Positions 1 to 11,772 of a stretch of DNA of 64,000 bases are shown piece by piece (within the stretch, counting starts at the first letter, position 1; every line of letters starts with the position of its first letter). This DNA comes from Siphonodentalium dalli. Lineage: Eukaryota > Mollusca > Scaphopoda > Gadilida > Siphonodentaliidae. Location of the stretch: the NCBI GenBank assembly GCA_032622095.1, contig CP136064.1:110536004-110600003 (forward strand). Reading direction: 5' to 3'. The notes under the pieces were generated by a model, which saw only the letters and a list, made by a program, of their open reading frames with translations, was not told the origin of the DNA and did no database searches. Both the position numbers and the translations under genes were made by a program.

Positions 1-779
1 TTGTCGCAATCACGTAGAGCAGGATCTTCAAAAAACTAAATATCTAATTATTTAATAGACGAATTCTCTGGGATTTAATGTAGGTGACGATCAAAGAAAT
101 ACTGGGCTAAGTTAGACTGTTTTCAATACCTCACCAATATAGCAGACACGCTAGTGATTTAAAAAAAAAATCGACTCTAAGATACATGTGTTTTCTTGTA
201 CTCACAAAAAGTCAATATGTCTCAACAGAAAAAACGCGAAATCCTCTTCGTTGCTCGCATCCAATCGTGCCAACTTTCTGCCGTCTGCCGCACACAACGC
301 AGCAGCATCGTTCCAGGTTACGGTTGGTGAGGCGTAGGATGATACCTTGTATTCTGTAGCCATCTGCCAGAAAACACACCCTGAAGTGTGGTATATTATT
401 TATAATTTATATGTAGTGAATGTGACATTCTTTAACCGCGAGTGTGGTAACTGAACAGTTTAATAATAGTTTTAGAAGGCGTCCCATTCGTGAATTGGTC
501 AAGAAATGTCAATTTCAAACTATCAAATTGAAGGAAATAATCAGTATCCTTTATAATCAGTGTATGCTATGGTCCTATATAAACACATGTTTACCCTTAC
601 ACTATGAGAGATATGTTCTAATTATGTAAAAAATATATATATGCCCCAAAAAAACTTCATTATCGAGCTAATAAACCCAACCAATAAACTGAACCGACAC
701 GACCCCCCTCCTACCCAATAGTCCTCTCATCGCACATACACGTTATGTTTTAATGGCGATTTTTGGCTATTCTATCTTC
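1..779. other. Unassigned AT-rich stretch
   Basis: I see no gene, repeat boundary or RNA here. The reading frames are short, unlike any family I know, and show no coding character. There is a short A-run near 161-170. The stretch ends at the TTAA target site of the next element. Confidence 0.5.
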
Positions 780-834
780 TTAACCCTTTGAACCCTGGCG
801 CCCCACAGTGATCGACACCCTGACCCGGGACTCC

Positions 835-1503
835 CAGTGGTATGTCCGCTTAAATTTGACAGTGTCTAGTAGCATGGTGTTGATTATGTTCAAATTGCGA
901 CACCGGTCTGAAACTTTACAGGTTTGTCCCCCATGGATCAGCGATCAGTATAAGATCGCGAGACTTTGCCTCGCGGCAACTCCTTGGTAACGGTTGCTAG
1001 GCAACTACCCGGAATTGACTGGAAAATGTAAATATAGCTTATAGCGTCGTAATTCAACCTCAGTGATTGCGTTTTTGATGCAGGTACTACCCTAACGTGA
1101 AATTTGATATATACCCGACCAGAATAGTGAACCAAATATCCCATTTAAGGGTAGCAACGGTTGCTAAGCAAATACCACAACTGATCGAATGACATAATTG
1201 CACTAACCATTCAGTGGTATGTTTTGCCTTAATTTAGACAGTGTCTAGTCGCATGGTGTTGGTTATGTTGAAAGGGGACACCTACCTGAAACTGTGCTGG
1301 CATGATATATGCATGCACGGACCACTGATCATTGTAAGATCGGGAGACTTTGCCACCCGATCTCTCCTTAGAAACGGTTACTAGGCAACTACCCGAAATT
1401 TGCAGGACAAACGAATTCTAGCTTATAACGTTGTAATTATACATCAGCGAATTGCGTTTCGATGCAACCAATATCCTAATGTGAAATTAAGATATACCTG
1501 ACC
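835..1503. repeat. Direct repeat pair inside the TTAA element, period ~377 bp
   Basis: Copy 1 starts at about 835 with CAGTGGTATG and copy 2 at about 1212 with the same bases. Both then carry a diverged ACAGTGTCTAGT...GCATGGTGTTG block and end near a GATATA..CC(T)GACC motif. The copies differ by many substitutions, so the duplication is not recent. Confidence 0.75.
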
Positions 1504-2215
1504 ATGCGCGAGTAAGTCAACTTGATATGCGATAGACTTTTTGCTGCATGTGGCACAACAGAGACTGATATTACAGAGACCAGAAACAACGTAATTTCCC
1601 GTAACATATCGTGGCCCCATTGTTCAAGTAAGCTGTCTAGATTGTGTGTACTGTACTATCATGTGAAACATGTAACAAAATGTCATATATAGCGCCACAT
1701 TTCACTTAAACGCATTTTTTTTAAATGAATTATAGCCTGCGCCCATGCGCATATTTTCCTAGCCGTTTCTAGCGGGCAACCAATCCATATAGACACCTTT
1801 GCCAGCGCTGACTTCAATAGGCCAATTTAAATATATATATTAGTGGGTATGTCGTGTATAAGTACGTATAAACCATTTATTTGTCATTGCGCTAGTCTGC
1901 GCATGCGCGAATAAATCAACTTCATATGCGATAGACCCTTCCCCATATGTAGCAGGACACTGGTTAATATACGCGAGGGTAATTTAAACTGAAATTGTGT
2001 GTCTAAATTATGTCTGTTCTGTACACACACGGGGAACACGAAATTATATGCCGTAAATATAGCGGCACAGTTCGCTTAAAATATCGTATGTTTTTGTAGA
2101 TTATATGCTATGCGCATGCGCATATATTTCTACCCGATACTAGCCGTCAACCATTCCATACGCACCATGGGCGCCGCTGACATATGTGGGGGCAATTTAA
2201 ATATAAATCGGTGGG
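1501..2215. repeat. Second direct repeat pair in the same element, period ~400 bp
   Basis: One copy starts near 1501 and the other near 1898. Both contain CATGCGCGA followed by a TCAACTT.ATATGCGATAG block, then a GCGCATGCGCATAT.TT block and a run around AATTTAAATATA. The two halves of the element are therefore each made of a duplicated module. Confidence 0.7.
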
Positions 2216-2347
2216 TCTGACGCTCGTTATACTATTAATAAATTTGCTACCGAATCATGTCGTCGCTGCACCGAAATATCGGTGTTACGGGATATAGTCA
2301 CGGTTCGTTTGCACCTAAATATCGGTGTTACGGGTTCAAAGGGTTAA

Positions 2348-2775
2348 GTAAGCCGGTTTCCCATGACCATATGTTGCCGATGTGGTAGAAAAACCACTCC
2401 AAACATGAATGAAGAGAATGATCCCACTGACAGTCTTTCCAGCTGTTTCAACTTTCAACAAGATCACTTATTCTCCATTCTGTGCTTTTCCGAGCATCTG
2501 ACTTGAAGAAGACATATTTTTATTCCATTGGTATACATCAGTAGAATGATAAGTTCAGTGTCATCAGCGACGCATAGTCAACAAGAAAACCATAGTCAGA
2601 AATGGTAACGCCACCAAGATCGTATTATTAGCCATAAATATAAATAATAATACAATTATTCTATAAACTAGCTTTCAAATTTTATGCGGGAAATTTGCGT
2701 ACTTCCATATTTCAAGTTTTCCCGTTTCTCGTGGCATACATTACTTTCATCAAACTGTCTTCTTTATTACACAAG
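2348..2775. other. Unassigned stretch
   Basis: AT-rich sequence between two repeats. I recognise nothing in it. Confidence 0.4.
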
Positions 2776-3345
2776 CTGATAGGCCCGACTTCACCCGGGC
2801 TGTTTCCCATCTGCTTTCCGGTGAAAGGTGCGATTTGACCTTCAATTGACTATTTCGAAAGTCAAGGTCAGGGTCATGATTTGTCCAGTCCAAAACACCC
2901 CCACCCGTAGAAAACTACCCATAGGTATCAAATTTCGTCGAAATCCGTCCGTTTTACCCAACTTGACCTTTAATTAACAATTTTGAAGGTCAAGGTAAGG
3001 TCAGAGTCATGATTTGACCCGTCCAAAACACCCCCCCCCCCCCGACAAAAGTACCCATAGGTATCAAATTTCGTCGAAATCTATCCGTTTTATCCGAGTT
3101 GACCTTTGATTGGCCATATTGAAGGTCAAGGTCAGGCCGAGGTCACGATTTGACCCGTTCAAAACTCTCCTCGGACCAAAGTATCCCTAGGTATCAAATT
3201 TCGCCGAAATTTGTCCGTTTTACCCAAATTGACCTTGCATTGACAGTTTTAATGGTCAAGGTCAGGTCGGGTCGGGGTCACGATTTGACCCGTTCAAAAC
3301 ACTTCCCGGACACAAATACCCATAAGTATCAAATTACGTTGAATT
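2776..3345. repeat. ~130-bp tandem array rich in TCAAGGTCA (repeat family A, copy 1)
   Basis: A leader with CCCGACTTCACCCGGGCTG is followed by about four units beginning near 2833, 2960, 3098 and 3229. Each unit has a TTGACCTT..ATTGAC block, GGTCAAGGTCAGG, CACGATTTGACCCGT.CAAAACAC and GTATCAAATTTCG. The same leader and units recur at 22815-23235, so this is a dispersed element with an internal tandem core. A C-homopolymer of about 15 bases sits in unit 2 near 3031. Confidence 0.85.
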
Positions 3346-3654
3346 ATATGGAAAGCCGAGGAGGACATGTTGGTTGCTAATTGCTAGATATACGACGCGG
3401 TATTTTGAAGGTGTTTCAAACTAGGAGATAGAAGTATTCTGCCTTTCAAATGGTGATGAATTATAGTAGTTTATTCAAATTTTATGGCATAAATTGTTAT
3501 TAAAACCGTATATACTATAAAAAATTAATGACTCGAAAATTAAGTGGGCCTTTAAACAAAGTCACAAATGCATTTAGGCTCATCTCATACTCGTCCATTC
3601 AGCGATATTCTACTGCGCAGTTTGTTATAGCCTCCAGTATTTATTGAGCGTTAT
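3346..3654. other. Unassigned stretch with a shared 22-bp word
   Basis: AT-rich and without a gene. The word CGAAAATTAAGTGGGCCTTT at 3534 occurs again at about 52095 on the same strand, next to another copy of the CTTCGGAATAG family. It may mark an edge of that element. Confidence 0.35.
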
Positions 3655-4575
3655 ACCCCCAACTGTTATAATTCGCCTTTAGCAGGCGTACTCTTGCCTC
3701 AGATTATTGAGATATTAGGTCACACATAATCACATTAAATCGCATCGTAACATAGCAATTGTGTGGGCTCCTTGGCGTGAATATGTAATGAGAAATAAGG
3801 TCATACGTAATGACATTAAACTCAAGAAAACCCTCGAAAACAAAACAAAATCACATTTAATGTTTTACGTTATTTCCTTCATAAAAAGAATCTTCGTGAT
3901 AATGAACCCTCTCGTTACTTTAGAATATAGAATTAACCTTAAAATAAAAAAAATCTTTGGAACACAGAACCTTCGGAATAACGAACCTTCGGATTGGTGA
4001 ACCTTCGGAATAGCGAACATTCAGAGAAATTTCGGAATAGTGGACCTTCGGGATAGTGAACCTTCGGAATAGAGACATGCCCCCCAATATTCATATTATA
4101 TGCCCAGAGTTCAAAGGTATGGACCCATAAAATTCTAAACTTGGCCCTTAAAATATTGAACTCCAAATTGGAGCACACACAGAACACCACTTAAGTCAAC
4201 TGAACCTATGTCATGTCCCAATGCGGGAGGGTTCATATATACCACAACATTCATAGTATATGCCAAGAATTCAAAGGTATGGGCCCACGTAATGACATAA
4301 AATCTCAAGAAAACCAGCGAAAACAAAACAAAATCACATTTAATGTTCTAAGTTAAGTTATTTCCTCCTGTATCTGTATCGGTGTGCGCGCATGATCAGT
4401 TCGGATGTGAGCGCACACTCCATATAAAGAATCTTTGTGAAAATGAACCCTCTCAAATTAGTCTCAATACTTTAAAATATAGAATTAACCTAAAAATAAC
4501 AAAAACCTTCGGAATAGAGAACCTTCGGAATAGCGGACCTTCGGGATAGCAAACCTTCATAATAGAAGCATGTCC
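3655..4575. repeat. CTTCGGAATAG repeat with conserved flank, two tandem copies (family B)
   Basis: A ~300-bp flank (3660-3955) leads into a run of ~19-bp degenerate units of the form GAACCTTCGGAATAGC (3955-4080). The flank and run are repeated at about 4290-4575, where 4300-4360 matches 3820-3880 closely. The second copy has an extra segment around 4374-4425 that can itself form a GTGTGCGC...GCGCACAC hairpin. The same flank plus run occurs reverse-complemented at 51588-51975, and the run alone at 53255-53375. Confidence 0.85.
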
Positions 4576-4739
4576 CCACAATTACACCGGTGACGTAAAC
4601 ACATGTGCCAATCTTAGTTGTACTCTCGTAATTATCGGTACGATGAAACGGTGACGGAATCTGACGAGGTTTGCCGAATGTACAATCACCCAGTGAATTA
4701 TCGATCGACCATGCGATATCAAAAAACCAAAAGCTAGAA

Positions 4740-6659
4740 ACACCACACTACGGTGGCGTAATGACAGACGGCACTATGTGCGTGTCCGCACCCCCATGTA
4801 TGGTCATCTGACTCCAGGAACCTTGAAATCAAAATTATGAACTGACTTTTGTTCTCGTTCGAAAGGAAGACCCATTGGTTAATGTGAGACTTCGCGGATT
4901 CGCTAAGTTGAATAACAGCCCAAGTCTTCACTGTCCTACATCTATGATCGTGATCTATCATTGGTGGACCCTGCAGTAGCTGTCGAAAACAATGCAGCTT
5001 CCCCAATAACTAGATCTCACGTACTTCGGCGCAATTCGCACCCTTGGTATATTTACCTCTGTGGAGAAGAGCCCCAACATGAATAATGTCTGCGTTCCTA
5101 TTGGTGGCTGACGAGGCTGACATGTCTCTAGCAATGCTTTCGCAAGCTGCACCTTTACTAGTTTACGCATGCATAATCTTTGAAGAGCGATGTTGGAATC
5201 GTGGTCAGTTCATGGCTGAAAACGTGGCCATGTTATGTTTCCTCTGCGCAACGGCTTTGGGGCATGCATACAGTACTGTCGGATCAAACTCAACCCTTTG
5301 GGTGAGATCTTGACTCCGGGGTAAAGACTATCTAGGGTTAAAACTTGATCGCTCATCTTGAGGCGTCTGTGACAACTAATGTGTCCAATTTCGATTGGAT
5401 CCCCGATTTCCCTCACATAGTCACAGTCCACATAATCATCTTTGCCGGATATCTGTCTCATTGATAGCGACTTCAAACTACTCTCAGCTGCGTCAAATGT
5501 TTCGTTTTCACTCAACCGTTGTTGAATTGCCACTAAGTCATCAAGATCACGTTTTCGTTTCGAAGAGCTAAAATCAATATGATTTTCGCTTGTCACGTGG
5601 CTTGTCTTTGTGAGCTCGGTCATAGGCGCATGAACACCAGCACATCTGTGCAGACTGAGTACCACTATACATGAGGGCTGTTTCGGTCAGCCTTCTACCC
5701 CAAGTGAGACCTCCTCTGCTCTTAAAAGATTTCACCAATGCCTGCTCGATCACTAGATCGGTGGAAAAACCCGCCCAATAACGATTCCTACTTCTTGGAG
5801 CATGACAATCGTGCTCTTGACATTGGCAATAGAGCCAAGACAGTTGACAATTATCGCATCTTCTGTGGGTACAGTATACAGTTTTTGACGTAATGTATAT
5901 GACCCGTTGTCCAGAACGAATAGGTTAAGTATTTTGCTGGTTGTGACGAGGCGGCCAACCTATATATATACTTCAGAACACTCTGAAAATGCAGTCATCT
6001 TGTCGTGCAGTTCGTGAACAGTATACAATTCCGCTCCTGATTCAGATTCTAGCCACGAGCAAACTGAATCAAACATCTGGGATAAGTGATGGTTCGATAT
6101 CGTGTCCGGTTTCGGTTCGTTTATCTGGTCTGTATGGATGTTTTTGCCTTGCAAAAACACCGTGAGACAACCTGCATGATATATGACCTCTGCACGCCTG
6201 CATGCCACCGAATTAATGCACCCATGAAGACTGTTTTGTACTTCGTGTGACAAAGGATCATCGCGTTTTGAGCAGCGATTGAGAAGGGTATCTCTGAGAG
6301 GGAGGGTTGTTATTTCTCTAACATGTTCCCTCTCATGATGTCAGTGGTCAAACGTGGTCGCTTGAAATAAAAGGCGATACACTAGGTATCAGTGTCATTA
6401 TGTTCAGTTCTTTTCAATGTATTTGTAAAGTCTCTACGTCACACTGTGTGCACTCTCAATTGGAAGGGCTGATCCATTCCCTGTCTCCCGAAGAGAAACT
6501 GTTTCAATTTCGACCTTGTCCGATTGTTACACCAATCGATGAGAGTGGCGATGCCTTTGACTGAAGCTTTCTTTGAGCATCCCGGAAATCACCATCGCAA
6601 ATGATACATTGATATTCAGTGTAATGCTCAACATCAGGATAATCCCCTGCCGTACTCAT
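4740..6659 (-). pseudogene. FEN/XPG-like nuclease family relic (copy A, N-terminal part)
   Basis: Read on the minus strand from an ATG at 6657-6659. The start MSTAGDYPDVEH leads to a CIICDGDF (C-x2-C) motif that may bind zinc. Next come LPLRDTLLNRCSKRDDPLSH and a Cys-rich block ending CLTVFLQGKN (6253-5960). A block with IEQALVKSFKSRGGLTWGR follows at about 5760-5690, then an acidic/Leu-rich region (5665-5210), then GSCIVFDSY (about 5000) and IDHDHR with an FLSNENKSQF block. The frame is lost near GADTH at about 4790, where this copy ends. At least four frameshifts or stops break it. This order of blocks is what I recall for a large uncharacterised multicopy family in marine invertebrates. 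IVFD...KDxxxxR resembles the XPG-N region of FEN1-type nucleases. Copies B and C at 58-61 kb supply the C-terminal half. Family membership is fairly sure; the nuclease fold is inferred. Confidence 0.6.
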
Positions 6660-7494
6660 TGCAAAAACAAAAAATACCACGAACGATAATCAGAACGCAA
6701 CTATTCAGAGGGATGGGTCTCCACGGGAGGTTATATATGTGCTCGTTGTTTCAGCTCTATTTTAGCATAAGAAATAAAAAAGGGCAAATTATTGCTAACA
6801 CTGAGAATTCCTCACTGTGAACATACAACTCGTGTAAGTTACTGAGCGCTGTGATATAAGTTTTTTTTTTAATAGCACAGTCACTTTGGTGGAAAGCGTT
6901 TTCTCTTTGTCGGTGCGTTAAAGAGCGTTAAATTCTTAACTCGAGAGAACATGTAAATTGGATAAAGATCGCTATAAATAGAAACAAGTAATACTTATAA
7001 TTACTGCTCGGATGTTCGGGAATCTCTCTATAGGCCGATTATTTACTCCCAACCGATCAACCACGAAAATCGGTACCAAAACTCTGTATTCCAAAATTGA
7101 CTTTTTTTTAAAGTAAAATCGTTTTTTTTACTTTGAGGAGCTCTAAAAACTTTTCCCCAAATTGGATTTTCTAATGATTTTGCATATATTAATAATATAA
7201 ACTGTTCCGCGCGTGGAATGACACCAAAATGTAATCACAGACTGCCAATAGAGAAAGGAAGATGGAACGGCACTGCATTAATGCAGAGAACATGCCCTCT
7301 ATATGTATAATCACATAGAATGAAGTTATTTTAAATATGCCAGAAATAGTATTTAATATGACTGATGTAGTTTCCAATCGACGATTATGCGCGTTCATTA
7401 AGAACATCAAAAGCGACTTTACCACATTGTGATAATAATGTTGTTGTTGTTGTTGTTGTTGTCGTTGCAACCGTGATCATATAAAGATGATTGG
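6660..7494. other. Unassigned AT-rich stretch with a (GTT)n tract
   Basis: No gene is recognised. A (GTT)n microsatellite of about eight units lies at 7439-7463. Confidence 0.45.
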
Positions 7495-8040
7495 TGATGA
7501 TGGTGACGATAATAATGTTGATGATTGTAATAAATTAATGATGATGACGATTGTGATGCTGAGGAGGATAAACATTTCGATGACGTGATTATGCTGACGA
7601 CAGCAATGCTAAGGATAAAGAATAATTCGTCGGTGGTGGTGATGATGATGACGATGATGATGTTGATGATTGTAATAAATTAATGATGATGACGATTGTG
7701 ATGATGAGGAGGATGAAAATTTCGATGACATGATTATGCTGACGACAGCAATTCTAAGGATTAAGAATAATTCGTCGGTGGTGATGATGATGATGACGAT
7801 GATGATGTTGATGATTGTAATAAATTAATGATGATGACGATTGTGGTGATGAGGAGGATGAACATTTCGATGACGTGATTATGCTGACGACAGCCATGTT
7901 GAGGATTAAGAATAATTCGTCGGTGGTGGTGATGATGATGACGATGGTGATGTTGACGATTGTAATAATTAATGATGATGGCGATTGTGATGATGAGGAG
8001 GATGAACATTTTGATGACGAGATTATGCTGACGACGGCAA
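7495..8040. repeat. ~146-bp minisatellite built from GAT/GAC triplets
   Basis: About 3.7 units. The landmark TTAATGATGATGACGATTGTG recurs near 7532, 7679 and 7826, with a variant near 7970. A non-triplet half, CTGACGACAGCAAT.CTAAGGAT with AATAATTCGTCGGTGG, is kept in every unit. The unit is a higher-order repeat and not simple slippage. Long frames here read as poly-Asp or poly-His and are not genes. Confidence 0.85.
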
Positions 8041-8635
8041 TGCTGGTGAAAATGCTTCTAAAAGGTCGTAGCTGCCATTTTGGCGCGAAACGATTTATTG
8101 CATTTTCGGAATCTACGGGTTCGATTAAATAAGTTCCTGATATAACTTGTCAATATTTCAAGTATAAATGCCATTTTTCGATGTTTTTCAGGGAAATTCG
8201 TGTTCTAAAATGTCGTATCTCGGTTCACCGCAAAAAAAAAATTCGTTAATTCTGAAATGAAATATAATGATAGAATAATTATGATTGGATTGTTTTAAAG
8301 AAGAATGGACTGAGGGCGTATCCTCCTTATCCTGAGTGACAGAGAATAACGAAGACGCGGCAATTGTCAAAACTAAAATGTCGTATAGACAAGATTTCTA
8401 TATTTACGTCTAAAAGTGTCGTATAACACGATAAAATCATGTTTTCTCATCAACTAGAAGATCATTGAATATGAAAGTGTATCTATTATAACAACTGTGA
8501 TATAAAGTGTTCTTGTGCAAAGTTATTGGCAGATACAATTTCTAGTTCCAGTGATAAATAGTTTTTTGTGTCTACTGAACAATTTGATTTTACTGAGGTA
8601 CGACCTTTTGGAAGCCCACCGACGTTATGTCGATG
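8041..8635. other. Unassigned stretch
   Basis: AT-rich, no recognised gene. AAAATGTCGTAT..AC occurs three times (about 8208, 8376, 8415), suggesting a decayed short tandem repeat. Confidence 0.4.
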
Positions 8636-8654
8636 ATGACGATCACATTTAAAT

Positions 8655-8689
<35 letters not shown>

Positions 8690-9052
8690 AACGATGATGA
8701 TGATGATGATGATGACGATGATAATTGTAATAATGATGATGATGATGATGTTGATTATAATGACGATAGTGATAATGGTCATGACGATGATGATGTAACA
8801 TGATAGCGATGATTAATTATAATGAAGGCGACGACGATCATGAAAAATAACGACGAAGAAGCTACGACGATGAGCGAGACGACGATGGCAATGGCTATGG
8901 TAATGATGATGGTGACGATAAGATGATGATCATGATGATGTTGATGATGACGTTGATGACGACGACGATGATGATGACGATGATGAAGACCACGATGATG
9001 ACGATGATGACGACGACGACGACGACGACGATGATGATGATGATGACCATAC
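8636..9052. repeat. (GAC)n/(GAT)n compound microsatellite
   Basis: Starts with about a dozen GAC units near 8656, then GAT-rich sequence mixed with GAC and AAT triplets to about 9052. Frames through it give poly-Asp, poly-His or poly-Ile/Val and are low-complexity artefacts. Confidence 0.9.
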
Positions 9053-9145
9053 GCCATGTCGATCGGGACTCGGGAGATTGTTGTATATTATGTACATAAT
9101 TATGTGAGTTCCTTAAATTCTCATTCGACAATCTTTTGTATAACC

Positions 9146-9560
9146 CGGGGGGGGGGGGGGGGTCATCCACTTTTTTCCATACACTAGGCGTGGGTCGGTG
9201 GCTGGTTAAGCTGCGAAAAAGTCACTTTTTTCCTGAGTGGTCGCAATTTTTTCCTCTTACAACATTTCTGCAATATAAATGCCTCAAAGTGTTCAGCATC
9301 ATTGTTAAGGTGTGTATGACACTTAGGGCAGTGCTTAGGGGGTAGTTAGTGTAGATATAGGCATGATGCTTCTCAGAAATGCAGATTACGAACCAACTCT
9401 CAGGAATTCGCCTTTTACATCCGATCACATTGCCATGTACCAATGCTACTGGTTCCAGATGAAAATGGACAGTTATGTAGCACATGAATAAACTTTAATG
9501 TAAATAAAATGAAAAAAGCTATTCATTTATAGCATTAATATTTACTCATTATACCTGATC
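9146..9560. repeat. Dispersed repeat family D, copy 1 (G-run start)
   Basis: Begins with a G-homopolymer of about 17 bases, then TCATCCACTTTTTTCCATAC, CACTTTTTTCC.GAGTGGTC, a CTTACAACATTTCTGCAATA block and CAGCATCATTGTTA. It ends near TTTACTCATTATACCTGATC. The second copy is at 15137-15549 and continues at 16335. Copy 1 is uninterrupted and serves as the empty-site reference for the insertion in copy 2. Confidence 0.85.
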
Positions 9561-9691
9561 AGACCAGATGACCCATGCAGTCAAAATTGTATCGGAACTC
9601 GGGCATGGGACTGTAGACTGCAACAATGAATATCACTGAGATAACAATCTTGAGATGGTGGGACCCAGATAAAAGATTGGGCGAGCATACA

Positions 9692-11767
9692 CACTGTCGG
9701 ATACCCGTTTGGGTTCGTACGTTTCAAGATGGCGGCGCCCAGTGGACAGGATAAACGGTAAGTGTATATATCGTCTTCGAGCATCAATTAACGACATCTT
9801 TCGGTGATACACCTTTAAACAGTTATGTAGGAATTTGTATGCCCAACACCTACGTAACATGGCTTTCGCATGACATGCATGCGAAATGTTGTATTGGCGT
9901 GTCAAGTCGTCATAAAATTTCGAAATTTTATCGAGGCGGCGAAATGTTCGCTTTTTCGTAATTGTTTGGCCATGCATGGGCTCATGGATCCGCACATTTA
10001 TGTATTGTCATGAGTAGATTAGGCTACCACACATCTTCGGAACGCAAAACCGGCGATATTTTTATTGTCTAACTCCGAAAAACGACCTTTGAAAATTTCA
10101 AAATGTTCAGGTTCAGATTCGCAATATTTCCGATGATTATGTTCAGGTTCAGAAACAATTTTCGTTCAGGTTCGGACAATTTTCGTTCAGGTTCGGACGC
10201 ATCAAAACCTCACCGAGAAGCGAAATGCCCAGCTGCAGTCGCGTTGTTATTGTGCGTGTTGCTTATCTTCTATTCGTTAAAAAAACCAAAAAAACACGAT
10301 AAACATGTGGCATGGTTTTAGCCCACTCCGGAATAATTTGGGCGGACTTTCTTATTGTATGCATGCAAGATACATGTATGCGCACTTGTGGTTCCCCTCC
10401 CAACCCACATGCGAGACCAGTATGGTCACCGCAGGTATAGATGATCAGATAACTGTCCACTTTCTGTCGATACTGATATATCTTCCTGTTGTACACATGT
10501 TAAGTATGCATGGCCATTGCGATTAGATTGGTATTCACTGGTGATGATGTAACATTCCAAGCTGCAAAACAGGGTTCAGTCCCCTCGCTTCGCTAAATTC
10601 TGCACTGAACTATGTACGGAGCTTGCTATCATTCATGTCAATTTCAGAACTGAGTTAAAGTGGTACTGTACGCCATCTTCAGCAAATTGCCTGTAATACT
10701 AACGATCTAATATCGATAATATATATAAACACGACTATTGTGCAGGACTATTAATCAGAGCGCGAACATACATGTAGATAACACCGATGTTTTCCCGAAT
10801 GATACCTGCAATATGCGAATCTTCACGAGTGGTGATATTTCAGGAACATATTACTCGACACACCATAGATGTTCTCTTTATGTTATGCTTATGGTAAGTA
10901 ATTCTGCAAAACTACAAGTATTTGTCCATCGAAACAAGAATTTAGACGCCGAAGTAGCGAAACTAATGCAAACAATATCAGCTGTTTCCGTTGGCAAATT
11001 ACGCATCACTAAATTTGGGTGGAAAATTTCCTACTTGCGCCTAAAAGAATTGTTCCTACCCAATGGTTAAATATTACACCCAGAAACTCAATTATCAAGA
11101 CAAATAACAACTGAATTCGTAATAAAACAGGATCATTTGTTTTTCTTTAAAACTTATCGCAGTAATGAACTCTTTTCAATCTTCCGCGGAATTTCGCGTT
11201 GTTCCATTGTTAATACACGCGCCAATAATTGTTTACCTTTTTTAACGGAAGTATCTGCAGTGAGATAACAATATATAAGCAACTTTTGAAAAGTGTTATC
11301 CATGCCTATAGGTCCTGGCGAAAGAGAGCGCATCGTACGCCACTCAAAATTACGGCTATTTCATATATAGGGAAGCTTATAACAAAAACGCTTGTCCCCA
11401 CAATAAAAATATTTTTGCATTCCGAAGATGTGTGGTAGCCTAATCTACCCATGATAATACATAAATTTGCGGATCCATGAGCCCATGGCCAAAAAATTAC
11501 GAAAAAGCGAACATTTCGTCGCCTCGATAAAATTTCGAAAAATTATGACTACTTGACACGCCAAATACAACATTTCGCATGCCTGTCACGCGAAAGGCAT
11601 GTTACGTAGGTGTTGGGCATACAAATTTCTACATAACTGTTTAAAAGTGTATCACCGAAAGATGTCGTTAATTATTGCTCGAAGACGATATATACACTTA
11701 CCGTTTATCCTGTCCACTGGGCGCCGCCATCTTGAAACGTACGCACCTAAACGGGTATCCGACAGTG
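9692..11767. mobile_element. 2.1-kb element with ~370-bp terminal inverted repeats
   Basis: The left arm (9692-10069) and right arm (11400-11767) are long inverted copies with only scattered differences. They begin CACTGTCGGATACCCGTTT and end with its complement. ATACA lies directly outside both ends (9687-9691 and 11768-11772), a candidate 5-bp target duplication. Each arm carries CAAGATGGCGGC close to its outer end. The 1.3-kb centre has no recognisable transposase; it includes a short tandem GTTCAGGTTC run (10103-10195) and a piece of repeat family X (10670-10760). A foldback-type non-autonomous DNA transposon is the best reading; the superfamily is unknown. Confidence 0.75.
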
Positions 11768-11772
11768 ATACA

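Larger units (their letters stand above)
780..2347. mobile_element. Non-autonomous TTAA-flanked DNA transposon (piggyBac-like)
   Basis: The element body is 784-2343. It begins CCCTTTGAACCC and ends with the exact reverse complement, a 12-bp perfect terminal inverted repeat. TTAA lies directly outside on both sides (780-783 and 2344-2347), the target duplication typical of piggyBac-type and some Kolobok elements. Termini starting with CCC favour piggyBac. No transposase frame is present, so it would have to be moved in trans. The interior is built from two kinds of direct repeat, and an 18-bp motif containing ATCGGTGTTACGGG occurs twice next to the right end. Termini and target site are seen directly; the superfamily is inferred. 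Confidence 0.8.
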
